DNA of 64,000 nucleotides from SSC4 sp964443225. Its GTDB lineage: Bacteria > Chloroflexota > Anaerolineae > SSC4 > Amarolineaceae. The position numbers were made by a program, and so were the translations under genes. Positions 8,711-18,365 of the stretch are shown here, one piece after another. The stretch is from positions 40,167-104,166 of the forward strand of contig CAYUCC010000008.1 of the NCBI GenBank assembly GCA_964443225.1, written 5' to 3'. Numbering within the stretch: position 1 is the stretch's first letter; each line of letters opens with the position of its first letter. Below the pieces are notes generated by a model that ran no database searches, had not been told where the DNA came from, and saw only the letters and a list, made by a program, of their open reading frames with translations.

Positions 8711-10254
8711 AAGCTATCACATATCGGCTTCGACTGCTGGAGCCTGTTCTTGTCTCCCAGGCAGAAAGCGGTGAGGAGAACAGCGCGATCGGCCTGCCAT
8801 TTATACCCGGCAGCGCCATTCGAGGGGCTCTGGCCACGCTCTATTTGCAGGCATCTCCTTCGTCTGATCCTGCTGCCGACATAACCTTTCGTCGACTATT
8901 CCTGGATAACCTGGTGTTGTATCTCAACGCTTACCCATGGCGCGAGGGTGCACGAGCCCTTCCTCGCCCACTATCTTGGATGACGGAAAAAGATGAAGTC
9001 GGTAGGGAATGGGGCACTGCCTTCGACTGGGCTGTCAACCCCGATCATGAGCTTGAACACCCCAAACCCGTGGAAGGTCAATTCTGTGTCATGGGCGACG
9101 ACACAACCTATATGGTCTCACCAGAACGCCAGGTCAATGTTCACATCAGCCTACAAAACGCCAACGAGCGATCTGACAGAGACGGCAACACGGTGTATCG
9201 GTACGACGCTCTGATAGCCGGCGAAGTGCTGGCTGCCGCCATCGTGTCGAACGATGATGACCTGCTGGACCTTGCAAAAGCGTTGTTGGACCGAGACGAG
9301 ATCGCCATCGGCACTGCCCACCGAGCGGGTTACGGATTGGTGCGCATCGAGGATGTGAAGCTAGTGCAGGGTAGTTGGAATGAGTATGGTTCGGGCAGCG
9401 GACCTGACAATGAATCGATCGTGGTGACGCTGCTCAGTGATGTCATAGTGCGCGGCAGGAACGGTCAGATTGACGGCGACATTGGCGGAGCGTTGAGCAC
9501 GCTCTTGCAGGCTTCTGAGTTGAAGCCACTCCGCAGTTATCACAGCCTACGCCTTGTCGGTGGATACAACCGTAAGTGGGGCTTACCCCTGCCGCAAACA
9601 TGGGCCATTCAGATGGGCAGCGCCTTCGTCTTCCCGGCTGGCTCATTTCGCGCAGAGGACATACGACACCTAACTGAATTGGGTATCGGCGAACGACGAT
9701 CGGAAGGGTTTGGCAGGCTGGCTGTAAACTTGCAGAGTCATGCCGAGCTTCGCTGGGAACAAGCGAGATTACCAGATCTAGCAGCGGTCGAACTTACGGA
9801 GATGAGTGCAGCCCTGGCGCGTCAAATGGCGAATAGGCGCCTGAGGCTGTTGCTCGACCGTCAACTGGCGGCTGCGGTCAACGGCGTTCGGCTCGGTGCT
9901 CATCGGCCACAGAACTCCCAGCTATCCGGAGTGCGTACTGCAGCTCAACAAGCACTCGTTGTCAGCAATTTCGACGCCATATCAAAACATCTTGCTAATC
10001 TCAAAGGAGCGCGCGAGCAGTTCGAGAAGGCCAGAGTAGGCATCACACCCCTGGATCGCTGGATTGAGGAGCGAGTCAGTAAACTGGATGTTGAGATTCA
10101 ACTCAAGCTTGGGCAACCACCTGCCTTGCCCGAAGTCGCCGGCCAGACGGCGCGACTCACCCGAGAGCTGAGGGTCGAGTATATTGCGAGACTCATTGAC
10201 GGCGTGATGAAGAAAGCCACCAAGCTGAACCAAACGAAGGAGGAAGGCTCATGA
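8707..10254 (+). CDS. csx10: Csx10, type III-D Cas5-like RAMP
   Basis: 515 residues. The opening MKAITYRLRLLEPVLVSQAESG, then LPFIPGSAIRGALA, is characteristic of Csx10, the subtype III-D Cas5-group subunit expected to hold the 5' handle of the crRNA. Central motifs include GTAHRAGYGLVRIEDV and GIGERRSEGFGRLAVNL, both glycine-rich RAMP loops. A C-terminal helical extension of about 150 residues (from about LAAAVNGVRLG) is larger than a minimal Cas5 and may take the role of a small subunit, which is not separately encoded. It overlaps both neighbours by ATGA. Confidence 0.88.
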   Translation: MKAITYRLRLLEPVLVSQAESGEENSAIGLPFIPGSAIRGALATLYLQASPSSDPAADITFRRLFLDNLVLYLNAYPWREGARALPRPLSWMTEKDEVGREWGTAFDWAVNPDHELEHPKPVEGQFCVMGDDTTYMVSPERQVNVHISLQNANERSDRDGNTVYRYDALIAGEVLAAAIVSNDDDLLDLAKALLDRDEIAIGTAHRAGYGLVRIEDVKLVQGSWNEYGSGSGPDNESIVVTLLSDVIVRGRNGQIDGDIGGALSTLLQASELKPLRSYHSLRLVGGYNRKWGLPLPQTWAIQMGSAFVFPAGSFRAEDIRHLTELGIGERRSEGFGRLAVNLQSHAELRWEQARLPDLAAVELTEMSAALARQMANRRLRLLLDRQLAAAVNGVRLGAHRPQNSQLSGVRTAAQQALVVSNFDAISKHLANLKGAREQFEKARVGITPLDRWIEERVSKLDVEIQLKLGQPPALPEVAGQTARLTRELRVEYIARLIDGVMKKATKLNQTKEEGS

Positions 10255-11702
10255 TTGGACGTGCATCACGTCAAGTTATCGGGCGTGTGTTGATAGAAGG
10301 CACACTGCGCCTGGAAACGCCAGCACACTTTGGCAATGGCGACGTCGTTGGCGTCACCGACATGCCGCTGCTGCGCGATCCCGTGGAGGGAAAGCCCCTT
10401 CTGACTGGAGCGTCGTTAGCAGGCGCCTTGCGCAATTATCTGTGTGAATTCGAGCGAGGATATGGTGCAGGCTCTGCAGACCTTGCTGACCAGCTCTTCG
10501 GCAAAATCGACCAACGCAGACGCACCAGCATACAGAGCTGGTTGATGGTAGACGATGCTCTGGGCGATACGCCAGGCACGGAGTTGCGTGATGGCGTCGC
10601 CATCGACCCGAGAACTCGTACAGCTGTAAAGGGCAAGAAGTACGACATCGAGTTGCTCCAAGCCGGCACAACTTTTCCACTTTCCTTTGAGCTTCTTCTT
10701 ACCGAAAACAATCAGGGTCTTATTGCTGCATTGGCATTGGCGCTCCATGGTCTCGAGTCTGGTGAGATCGGCCTCGGTCAGCGCAAACGTCGCGGCTTCG
10801 GTCGATGTTGCGTGGAAAGCTGGCGTGTGCGTCGTTACGACCTAAGGACAACGAAAGGCCTGATCGCCTGGCTGGCAGACGATCGTACCGCCCAAATGTC
10901 GGTAACACCTGCCAATGACAAGGGCATCGTTCAACTCTTGGACGTCAATCCTTCCGTCGGTGATCGAAGACGGCACTTCACATTGGAGGTGCACTGCACT
11001 CTGGCCAGTTCACTGTTGATCCGCTCAGGTTCTGGTGCTGCCGGCGCGCCTGACATGGTGCATCTGACGTCCAAACGCAATGGCGAAGACCGTCCGATTC
11101 TCTCAGGCACCAGCCTCGCAGGAGCAATGCGATCGCGGGCCTTCCGCATCGCCAATACCCTTTGGCCGAACGATCGCGATCAGGCTGAATATCTGATCGA
11201 CAAGATGTTTGGTCGTCGCATCGAAGGACGAGGCGATGAACCCTCCGGAAGTCGAGTATTGACGCGCGAGACCGAGCTGGCAAACACGCAGTCCCTGGTG
11301 CAGAGCCGAGTCAAGATTGACCGATTCACAGGAGGTTCGTACCCGACAGCGCTCTTCACGCAGCAGCCAGCTTTCGGCGGCGAACAGGCAAAAGTGAACT
11401 TACATATCAATTTGCTCCGGCCAGAAGATGCGGAGATTGGTCTTCTCCTGCTGGTACTGAAGGATCTGTGGACAGGCGATCTCCCTTTGGGCGGCGAGAG
11501 CAGCGTTGGGCGAGGCTGCCTTCAAGGACAGCATGCAATACTGGCGCTACATGAACATGGAAAACCAACGACCTGGCACATCGAACAAGCGGGCGATAGG
11601 CTACAATTTGACCCCGCAGACAGCCCCGCCAAGCTGGAGGCATTTGTCGAGAAGTTGCAGCAGTACAGGATGCCTGAAGATGCGCGTAGGAGGGCAGCAT
11701 GA
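10251..11702 (+). CDS. Double RAMP protein: two fused Cas7 (Csm3-like) domains
   Basis: 483 residues with two Cas7-like units in tandem. Unit one has LETPAHFGNGDVVGVTDMPL with LLTGASLAGALRNYL and GLGQRKRRGFGRCCV. Unit two has CTLASSLLIRSGSGAAGAPDM with ILSGTSLAGAMRSRAF and GGESSVGRGCLQG. Each has an Asp after the glycine-rich loop (GVTD, GAPD) in the position of the Csm3 cleavage residue. Fused Cas7 backbones occur in III-D systems and in the Cas7-11 lineage. The gene is coupled to csx10 and csx19 by ATGA overlaps. Confidence 0.85.
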   Translation: MIGRASRQVIGRVLIEGTLRLETPAHFGNGDVVGVTDMPLLRDPVEGKPLLTGASLAGALRNYLCEFERGYGAGSADLADQLFGKIDQRRRTSIQSWLMVDDALGDTPGTELRDGVAIDPRTRTAVKGKKYDIELLQAGTTFPLSFELLLTENNQGLIAALALALHGLESGEIGLGQRKRRGFGRCCVESWRVRRYDLRTTKGLIAWLADDRTAQMSVTPANDKGIVQLLDVNPSVGDRRRHFTLEVHCTLASSLLIRSGSGAAGAPDMVHLTSKRNGEDRPILSGTSLAGAMRSRAFRIANTLWPNDRDQAEYLIDKMFGRRIEGRGDEPSGSRVLTRETELANTQSLVQSRVKIDRFTGGSYPTALFTQQPAFGGEQAKVNLHINLLRPEDAEIGLLLLVLKDLWTGDLPLGGESSVGRGCLQGQHAILALHEHGKPTTWHIEQAGDRLQFDPADSPAKLEAFVEKLQQYRMPEDARRRAA

Positions 11703-12250
11703 CAGACCAAGTAGAGATCACAGAGGAGTTCTTTTCCAGTTTGCGTGGCTGGTTGGCTGCCAAAACAACCCCTGATATGAAGTGGCTGCTCGTCCACGCC
11801 GACGATGGTGTAATCTGGGGACGGCGCGAACCTGATGGATCGCTGCTTTTATCGAGCGACGTGTTCGACCTGAAAAGCCGCTATCCGACCATCGCGGTCG
11901 AGTTGCGCACCGAAACGTTGCAGCAGGCGCGGGTCTTTGGTGAGACGGGCGAAATCCTGGTGTGGCGGGAGGGAGCAGGCTTCAAAGCTCGTAAGATCGT
12001 AGATGGCTCGAAAACACCAGAGAACACCTTCGAAGTAAACCATCTTCTGTGGGGGCAGGGCCAGCCTGCTCTGCCGCGACAAGACTTCACGCTTTTGGTT
12101 GAAGGCCAACAGGGGCCGTGTCATGCCGTACCTCGGACTGTCAATAGCAACCGACGACCGGCGTTGAAGGTGCGGCATTACATCGATTACGACGATTACG
12201 GCCAGGCTTTTGTTTGCTTGAGCCGGCTGGTGGATTTGGTCATTGCCTGA
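11699..12250 (+). CDS. csx19: Csx19, type III-D accessory protein
   Basis: 183 residues matching the Csx19 (TIGR03984) pattern: WLLVHADDGVIWGRREPDG near the start, then the ETLQQARVFGETGEILVWRE motif. These small proteins are found in III-D loci beside the RAMP genes. Their biochemical role is not established, though a structural part of the complex is likely. The start overlaps the preceding RAMP (ATGA). Ten bases separate its stop from the better-supported start of the next gene. Confidence 0.85.
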   Translation: MTDQVEITEEFFSSLRGWLAAKTTPDMKWLLVHADDGVIWGRREPDGSLLLSSDVFDLKSRYPTIAVELRTETLQQARVFGETGEILVWREGAGFKARKIVDGSKTPENTFEVNHLLWGQGQPALPRQDFTLLVEGQQGPCHAVPRTVNSNRRPALKVRHYIDYDDYGQAFVCLSRLVDLVIA

Positions 12251-12260
12251 GGAGGATATC

Positions 12261-14651
12261 ATGACACTGAACCACAGCAACCCCACAAAACCACGCCGCG
12301 ACCGCCAAGGCCACGAAACATGGGCGCGAGCACCTTATAACTTCGTACCGTTGCCTGAAGAGATGGTGCTGGCACGTCCGCCACTTGATCACGACGCCTA
12401 TCATGACGCCGAGGGTTTCACAGGGTGTATCGAATGTACTCTTGAGACTTGTTCACCTACCTATGTTCGCGGCATGTTCTCTGTTGAGCAATTTAATCGA
12501 CTGGGAGACAAGAAATCGGATCAGCTCGATCCAACGGAGAAGTCAGAACGAGCACCTTTTTTTGCCATCTCGGACGAAAAGGTTGAAGGACACTCGGTTC
12601 CCGTCATCCCGGGCAGCTCTCTGCGAGGCATGATTCGCTCTCTGGTCGAGATCATCGGTTATGGCCGAATGCGTTGGGTAGGCAAGGAACCCACTTTCAC
12701 CTTTCGAGCGGTGGCGGCATCTCGGGATGATCCCTTACGCGACCCCTACCGTGATGTGATCGGGGCTTTCGGGGCCAATGTCCGCGCCGGTTATCTGCGT
12801 CGGGAAGGCGATGACTGGTTTGTGGAACCAGCATTGACGCCGCAATCTCAGGGATGGCCGGAAAAGTCGGCTTACCTGAAGGTCAAGGAGCGGCAGATCG
12901 ATAACAGGGCCATCCCTGGCTTCCTTCGTTTCAATAGCGAAGGTTATCGCCCACAGCTTCATGACGTAACATTCGATGTGGGTTTCGGTGCGGGACAGAG
13001 CGGGCGGTACGTATACATCACACAAATTGGCGATGGAAAGGCTGGCTACAAGTACAAAGGTGTCCTGGTGTGTTCAGGAAACATGCTCGAAACTGGCAAG
13101 TCGGGCCAGAGGTCGCCGCGCAAGGGTCATGCGCTGGTGCTCGCCAGAGACTCTAGAGCACGACCATTGAAGGTCCGACCACAGGCAGTGAAGGACTATC
13201 TGGCTGGGCTAACGCCATTCCAACATGAAGACCTCTCTCACGATTGGGACAAAAGAGGAGATGGCTGTCTGAAGGAAGGCGCGCCCGTGTTCTACGTGTC
13301 TGAAGGCAACGAGGTTGTCTATTTTGGCCACAGCCCGAATTTTCGCATACCTATGCGGCTTTTTGGTGATAACAGCAAACGTGCAGCGATTCCTCCCGAC
13401 TTCATCCCAGAGAAATTACTTTCTGATCCCCGCCCCGATCTTGCTGATGCTATCTTCGGCTGGGTGGAAGAAGAAGGTACAGGGCCTTGCACTGATCCGA
13501 AACCCGGCGATCTTCCGCGTGGAAGGGCAGGTCGGGTCTATTTCGAGGATGCTCGATTTATCGAAGCGACGAACGGGGTGTGGCTGCGACCCGAACCTAT
13601 CACTCCCCACACATTGGGAAGCCCCAAACCTACCACTTTTCAGCATTATCTTGTTCAGGATCAGCGCGCCGGCCACGATCCGGATCGAAAAGAGACATTG
13701 GCGCACTACGGTACGGACCGCGATGAGACACGACTACGCGGCCACAAACTCTATTGGCACAAGGGAGCCAATCCTGACATTGAAGCCACTGCCAAGGAAC
13801 GCCAGCACGACAACCAGTTGACCCGCATCATGCCATTGCGGGTCGGCGTCAGCTTCAGCTTCAAAATTCGTTTCGAGAATCTACGAACCGAGGAATTAGG
13901 TGCGCTGTGGTGGGCACTGGCATTGCCGGGCGAGCCTGGTAAGACCTATCGCCACAAGCTGGGTATGGGGAAACCATTGGGCATGGGGGCGGTGGCGATT
14001 GCGCCAAGATTAGTGCTCAATCATCGCGGGCAGGAGCGATACGGTGCGCTCTTCGAGGGAGCTTCCTGGAAGACGGGAGAGAAAGAGGCGGATCCTCTGG
14101 CCCATGTGCAGGCATTCGAGCGTCACGTACTCTCCGAAATTGGTGCTGCAACCGAAAAGTCACTGGCTGAAGTCGAACGTATCCGTATGTTGTTGACCAT
14201 GTTGGAGTGGCGTGAAGGAACCGAGGCATGGAATGACGCGACTCGCTACATGGAGATCGAGCATGGGGAAGATAAGATAAATGAGTACAAAGAACGACCT
14301 GCACTGCCCGATCCAATCGCAGTGGCAACTGGTCGTCGGTTGCCTCAAACAGACGCTCACACGCGCCCACAGCCAACTCCGTCATCAATACACGGGAAGG
14401 ATCAACCACCCACAGGTGTTAGCAACCAGTCGAAAGTCGACACAATTGCGACCCTGAAAGGAATTGTCAAGCGATGGGATGATCAAAAAGGTTACGGGTT
14501 CATCACGCAGTCAGATGGCAGCGAGATATTTGTTCATCACAGCAATATCCTTGGCGCTGGTCGGAAGACGCTCCGGCAAGGCCAATCGGTAACGTATCGT
14601 GTTGGACCGGGTATGAAAGGGCCGGAGGCAAAGGAAGTTAGACCGCAATGA
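12261..14651 (+). CDS. TIGR03986-type RAMP fused to a C-terminal cold-shock domain
   Basis: About 796 residues. The start at 12261 is chosen over 12243 because GAGGAGG lies at the right distance before it. The first 650 residues are the large TIGR03986-type RAMP: VPVIPGSSLRGMIRSLVEI near the start, GFLRFNSEGY in the middle, and HKLGMGKPLGMGAVAI toward the end. After a polar linker (about residues 680-730) the last 65 residues form a cold-shock domain: GIVKRWDDQKGYGFITQSDG, then SEIFVHHSNI, with both RNP-type aromatic motifs intact. Such OB-fold domains bind single-stranded RNA or DNA. It is the last gene of the coupled RAMP operon. Confidence 0.9.
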   Translation: MTLNHSNPTKPRRDRQGHETWARAPYNFVPLPEEMVLARPPLDHDAYHDAEGFTGCIECTLETCSPTYVRGMFSVEQFNRLGDKKSDQLDPTEKSERAPFFAISDEKVEGHSVPVIPGSSLRGMIRSLVEIIGYGRMRWVGKEPTFTFRAVAASRDDPLRDPYRDVIGAFGANVRAGYLRREGDDWFVEPALTPQSQGWPEKSAYLKVKERQIDNRAIPGFLRFNSEGYRPQLHDVTFDVGFGAGQSGRYVYITQIGDGKAGYKYKGVLVCSGNMLETGKSGQRSPRKGHALVLARDSRARPLKVRPQAVKDYLAGLTPFQHEDLSHDWDKRGDGCLKEGAPVFYVSEGNEVVYFGHSPNFRIPMRLFGDNSKRAAIPPDFIPEKLLSDPRPDLADAIFGWVEEEGTGPCTDPKPGDLPRGRAGRVYFEDARFIEATNGVWLRPEPITPHTLGSPKPTTFQHYLVQDQRAGHDPDRKETLAHYGTDRDETRLRGHKLYWHKGANPDIEATAKERQHDNQLTRIMPLRVGVSFSFKIRFENLRTEELGALWWALALPGEPGKTYRHKLGMGKPLGMGAVAIAPRLVLNHRGQERYGALFEGASWKTGEKEADPLAHVQAFERHVLSEIGAATEKSLAEVERIRMLLTMLEWREGTEAWNDATRYMEIEHGEDKINEYKERPALPDPIAVATGRRLPQTDAHTRPQPTPSSIHGKDQPPTGVSNQSKVDTIATLKGIVKRWDDQKGYGFITQSDGSEIFVHHSNILGAGRKTLRQGQSVTYRVGPGMKGPEAKEVRPQ

Positions 14652-14714
14652 ACAGGAATCTCGTCGTGCTGCGAATCACTTTGGGTTCCTCGCCTTCCCA
14701 GCTTGTAACGAGCG

Positions 14715-16346
14715 ATGGAGGTCAACTTGACCGTTGAAGCCATCCGTTTGGAAAACTACATGGGGTTCGAGGATAGCGGCTGGATTGAACTACGGCCGAT
14801 TACCCTACTGTTTGGCCGCAACTCCAGTGGCAAAAGCGCAGTCATTCGGGCGCTGCGACTGCTACGGCAAAGCCTGGATATTCCCAGTGGTCGCGGTGCA
14901 CTCTGGTTCTCATCACCGCAGGGCATAGATCTGGGGCCGTATTGGGAAACAGTTCATCGGCTGCCCGGTCTGGGCAAACCCATAGAGGGTGAACCGCTAC
15001 CCAGAATGCTATTCGGCTTTCGCTGCGAACTGCTCACGATTCTCGACGAATTGTGGGGTCTCTTGGAACAATACCTGAGCACGCGGGGCGAGGAGGTGCC
15101 AACGCGAGAATATCTGCCAACGGCTGTTGAGGCTGAGCTGGTTTTCGAGTCCACCAAGAACGATGAGCAGGCGAGGTTGTCGGAGGTAACCATTAGTTGC
15201 GTTGTTGCCCGCAACGATACAAGCCACACATGCAACGTGTTCTCTGCGTTGCGACTTGGTGGAGATGATGCTTACACATTTGGTGAAGAATGGTGGTTCG
15301 CCAGCGACTTGCTGATCAGTAACACCGAGGCGGGCGACAGCTCGTGGAGTGGTTGGGGGATCGATACAGGGAATAGCTTCTTGCCTCGGCTAGCTCCGGT
15401 TACGCGGCAAGCGGTAGCCAACCGCCAGCCGCAGCATGATTTCGTCGACCGGCTTTTGGGAGAAATCACGAGCCAGGTGGCGGATTTTCTGCGTCGGCTC
15501 GTACATTTGGGGCCGATTCGTCCGGAACCACGCAGAGTTTATGCCTATGGCCGAATGGACATTGAAGCATTGGAACACGCAGGCTGGCGGGGCTTCGTGC
15601 GACTCTTGCAGGGAGATGTAGATCAAAACGCAACGCAGAGGATCGATACCTGGCTGCTGGCTGCCGGACTGGCCGAGAAGCTTGACGTAAGACCGTTTGT
15701 GAGCGCAGAACATGTTGGTGTGCTGACCCAACTTTCTCTTCAAGATTTATCGGGACTCCTTGTTAATCTGGCTGACGTCGGATATGGGATATCTCAAGTA
15801 ATTCCAGTGTTAGTCGAGTGTGCTACAGCGGAGCCGGGCGATTTAGTCATCGTCGAACAACCGGAATTGCACCTCCATTCATCGGCCCAGGCTAAGTTAG
15901 GCGATCTATTCATCGAGGCTGCCCTTCGCAGTCTACTTGTTGACTGGCGAAAAAGAACCCAGAGCGCACTGGAGACATCGGGAGCATTACCCCATACTCC
16001 GATTGCCCACAATGCCTTGCCCGTTCCCGGTCCGCGCTTCTTGATCGAGACTCACAGCGAACACCTCCTATTACGTCTTCGTCGCAGAGCTGCTGAGACC
16101 CTCACTTTTCAAAGCAATAAGCAAAACCTTCAATCTGAAACACAAGATGTGCCTGATTGGATACTTTCGGCAAATGATCTCAGAGTCTACTTCATTTTCA
16201 GAGAGGAGGGTTTGCACAGCAAAGTCGTTCAAATAGGAATTGAGCATTATGGTGAGCTTGATGTGAGTAAAGCTCCACCAGAGTTCGATGATTTCTTTGC
16301 TGATGATTTGATCGAGCTTGTCGCTTTGGCGCGCGCATTGCCGTGA
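14715..16346 (+). CDS. OLD/SMC-like AAA ATPase (DUF3696 type), defence-module candidate
   Basis: Up to 543 residues. Walker A GRNSSGKSAVIRALRLL lies near residue 35. The ABC-type signature region and Walker B, DLVIVEQPELHLHSSAQ, lie near 380. A DUF3696-like end follows the sensor FLIETHSEHLLLRLRRR. This is the layout of SMC-like ATPases that pair with nucleases in phage-defence modules. The ATG at 14715 is weakly supported. A TTG at 14727 follows GGAGGT closely and gives the common family start TVEAIRLENYMGFED. It stands 63 bases after the RAMP operon and ten before its partner nuclease gene. Confidence 0.8.
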   Translation: MEVNLTVEAIRLENYMGFEDSGWIELRPITLLFGRNSSGKSAVIRALRLLRQSLDIPSGRGALWFSSPQGIDLGPYWETVHRLPGLGKPIEGEPLPRMLFGFRCELLTILDELWGLLEQYLSTRGEEVPTREYLPTAVEAELVFESTKNDEQARLSEVTISCVVARNDTSHTCNVFSALRLGGDDAYTFGEEWWFASDLLISNTEAGDSSWSGWGIDTGNSFLPRLAPVTRQAVANRQPQHDFVDRLLGEITSQVADFLRRLVHLGPIRPEPRRVYAYGRMDIEALEHAGWRGFVRLLQGDVDQNATQRIDTWLLAAGLAEKLDVRPFVSAEHVGVLTQLSLQDLSGLLVNLADVGYGISQVIPVLVECATAEPGDLVIVEQPELHLHSSAQAKLGDLFIEAALRSLLVDWRKRTQSALETSGALPHTPIAHNALPVPGPRFLIETHSEHLLLRLRRRAAETLTFQSNKQNLQSETQDVPDWILSANDLRVYFIFREEGLHSKVVQIGIEHYGELDVSKAPPEFDDFFADDLIELVALARALP

Positions 16347-16356
16347 GGAAACAAAC

Positions 16357-17367
16357 GTGAGGATAGCAATTGCCCCAGATGTATTGGCTCTTGCAGCAAC
16401 CAATGACGCCTGTCTTCAAGCTTTAACCAAACTCGAACAAGACAAAGGCACACACTGGTTTGTTGTGACACAGAAATTGAAGAAGTTCTATAGCGAATTC
16501 CTTGATTTGCGGGGTCGCCCAGCAACCATTGGCGGTGATTTGGCGCGAGCTATTGCGCGGCACTTTGTGAGCGGAACGACCTTCCACTATCTCTCGCTTG
16601 ACCCAGAGTGTCCGTTGCCCACGGACATTAAGGACATGTTCGTGGAATGCGATCTTACCGACGCTGAGCAACACCTAATCTCCGTCGCAGTATCCCTAGG
16701 AAATGGTAAACCCCTGACAGAAATTGGCCCTAGCGTTGTTTTGTTTCTGGCGTGTTCTTCCTTGCCACCGACCCGATGCTTGAATCGACACCAAGTACGT
16801 GAAGACCTTTGTCGATTAATCAATGCTTTAGAGATACACTGTGCTGAAGATCCTCGGTCGATAGATCGTTTTCATGTAGATCCGCGTGACATGACTAATA
16901 ACAAGCAGCATGATGCGCGCTTTCAAGATCAATGCACCCTTTGGTTAACGCGAAAGTTCTACAGTGGGGGCAATTCGGGCATAAGAGTTTTTGGGCACGA
17001 AATCGATTCATTTTGTGAAGCAGAAATGGGAGGGCTTCATCAAGTGATTATTGGCGAATGCAAGCTAATTCACAGTGCTGCGGACAAGTCCGAGCCGCAT
17101 CGAAAAGCAGTCAATCAATTGCACGAGCGCGTAAAAGCACTATTCAGAAAACATCCTTCTCTGATTACCACTAATGGTGTAAGATTGGAGTGCTTTCTTT
17201 TCAGCAATGTCCCAGGCGACTATGATCCTGTAGTGAAATCAATGGCGAGGGAAATTGAGAACGAGTATGACACGAAGATCCACTTTCTTCGTGTGATGAT
17301 GCCCAGCCGATGGCAGAACATCCCAGACTGGAATTTGAGAGATGAACATTTCGAGGACATGACCTAA
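16357..17367 (+). CDS. Putative PD-(D/E)XK nuclease, partner of the upstream ATPase
   Basis: 336 residues from the GTG at 16357, which has GAGG eight bases upstream and sits ten bases after the ATPase stop. The N-terminal 60 residues (IAIAPDVLALAATND, then LTKLEQDKGTHWFVVTQKLKKF) resemble a PIN-like fold only loosely. The C-terminal half has E-I-D followed by VIIGECKL, the EID...ExK arrangement of PD-(D/E)XK nucleases. I recognise no named family. Tight coupling to an OLD/SMC-like ATPase suggests a two-gene toxin or defence unit. The 13-residue longer version starting at 16318 would overlap the ATPase and lacks a site. Confidence 0.7.
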   Translation: MRIAIAPDVLALAATNDACLQALTKLEQDKGTHWFVVTQKLKKFYSEFLDLRGRPATIGGDLARAIARHFVSGTTFHYLSLDPECPLPTDIKDMFVECDLTDAEQHLISVAVSLGNGKPLTEIGPSVVLFLACSSLPPTRCLNRHQVREDLCRLINALEIHCAEDPRSIDRFHVDPRDMTNNKQHDARFQDQCTLWLTRKFYSGGNSGIRVFGHEIDSFCEAEMGGLHQVIIGECKLIHSAADKSEPHRKAVNQLHERVKALFRKHPSLITTNGVRLECFLFSNVPGDYDPVVKSMAREIENEYDTKIHFLRVMMPSRWQNIPDWNLRDEHFEDMT

Positions 17368-17420
17368 CGTTATCCTCCTGTCAGACTTGATCTAATGTAT
17401 CTTGTGGCAGTCCTCATAAT

Positions 17421-17783
17421 TCATCCAAGAGGTGTGCCTGGGCGTGCAGTGGAAGACGATACGGTGGGCCGGGTCGGTCAGGAAGGTAGCGCGCGTCCCC
17501 ATCGGCTGCAAGATCCCGCTTTCCAACCCGTTGCGAGGTCAAAGTTGATCATGAACAATAGTGTGACATGCCGAATTTACTCGAACTCCCGGCGTTCGAC
17601 CTTGCCGCGTACTAACGGATGGCCCGGATGCTTGCACTCCAACGCCTGCACGTCGGTCAATTCATCGCTGCAGAGCGTCCGTTCGCCTTGGACAGCCAGC
17701 GCTGGTGCATTGACGTGCGTCATTTGACATACAACCATCATCGAGCATTTCCGCCCGCGCTTCGCCAGGATCGTACACGACAC
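17421..17783 (-). pseudogene. Remnant of an IS630-family transposase
   Basis: Two blocks on the minus strand resemble IS630 transposases. The first ends in TDVQALECKHPGHPLVRGKV followed by ERREFE and a TAA exactly where the family has Tyr (then IRH). The second, in a shifted frame, reads SGILQPMGTRATFLTDPAHR followed by IVFHCTPRHTSWMN. The catalytic centre between them is deleted. The gene is therefore dead, with a nonsense change, a frameshift and an internal deletion. It marks the edge of the compositionally distinct segment that carries the RAMP and ATPase genes. Confidence 0.7.
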
Positions 17784-17861
17784 CGCTCACACCGGTCGGG
17801 CATTCCACGATGACCTGACGGCGGTCTACTGGCAACTGCTGCCCGAAACGGAGTAGATAGT

Positions 17862-18365
17862 ATGAAAAATGCATCCACCCGCATCCCCAACAGCTGGTAC
17901 CAGCGCACCCCCTTCGGCAAACTGAAAGCCATCCCGGCCTTCGGCCTGCTGAACATGATCGTGCTCACAGCCGAGGCGGACCGGCTCACCAACGGCGAGT
18001 TCGAGCTGGAAGTGAGCGTATGCTGCTGCATCGGGCCAAAACCGCTGCTGGATCGGCTGTGGCTCCAGCCATCACCCGATATCCTCCCCAAATGGGTTGC
18101 GCTGCTGGCCAGGTTCCTGGGCTGGGACGACGATGCGTTCGTCGTGCCACACCCCGTGTTGGAGCCGGCCGGGCGGGCCGTGGCGGTCGGCAGTGCCAAC
18201 CAGCGCGAGTGGCTGCACCACCAGCAGGAGAAATTCGTAACCCAGGCCGGAATGGAACTGGTGGGTTTCCGGAAGCGACCGGGCAGCATTCCAGTTGCAG
18301 AGTATCGGCCACGTGCAGCTGATGGGGATGAGCACCCGAAAGACTCTGCCGGGGAAGCCACTTGA
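17862..18365 (+). CDS. Hypothetical protein
   Basis: 167 codons from the ATG at 17862 to a TGA that overlaps the -35 box of the toxin-antitoxin promoter. No domain is recognised. Features are a Cys triplet (VSVCCCIGPKPLLDRLW), a tryptophan-rich middle and a polar tail. The ribosome site is poor. It lies between an IS630 relic and a toxin-antitoxin operon, so it may be a passenger or a degraded gene. Confidence 0.4.
   Translation: MKNASTRIPNSWYQRTPFGKLKAIPAFGLLNMIVLTAEADRLTNGEFELEVSVCCCIGPKPLLDRLWLQPSPDILPKWVALLARFLGWDDDAFVVPHPVLEPAGRAVAVGSANQREWLHHQQEKFVTQAGMELVGFRKRPGSIPVAEYRPRAADGDEHPKDSAGEAT

Noticed and set aside
17619..17813. 64-codon plus-strand frame after the nuclease gene
   Set aside because: The minus strand there reads as IS630 transposase, so this frame is a shadow of the relic.
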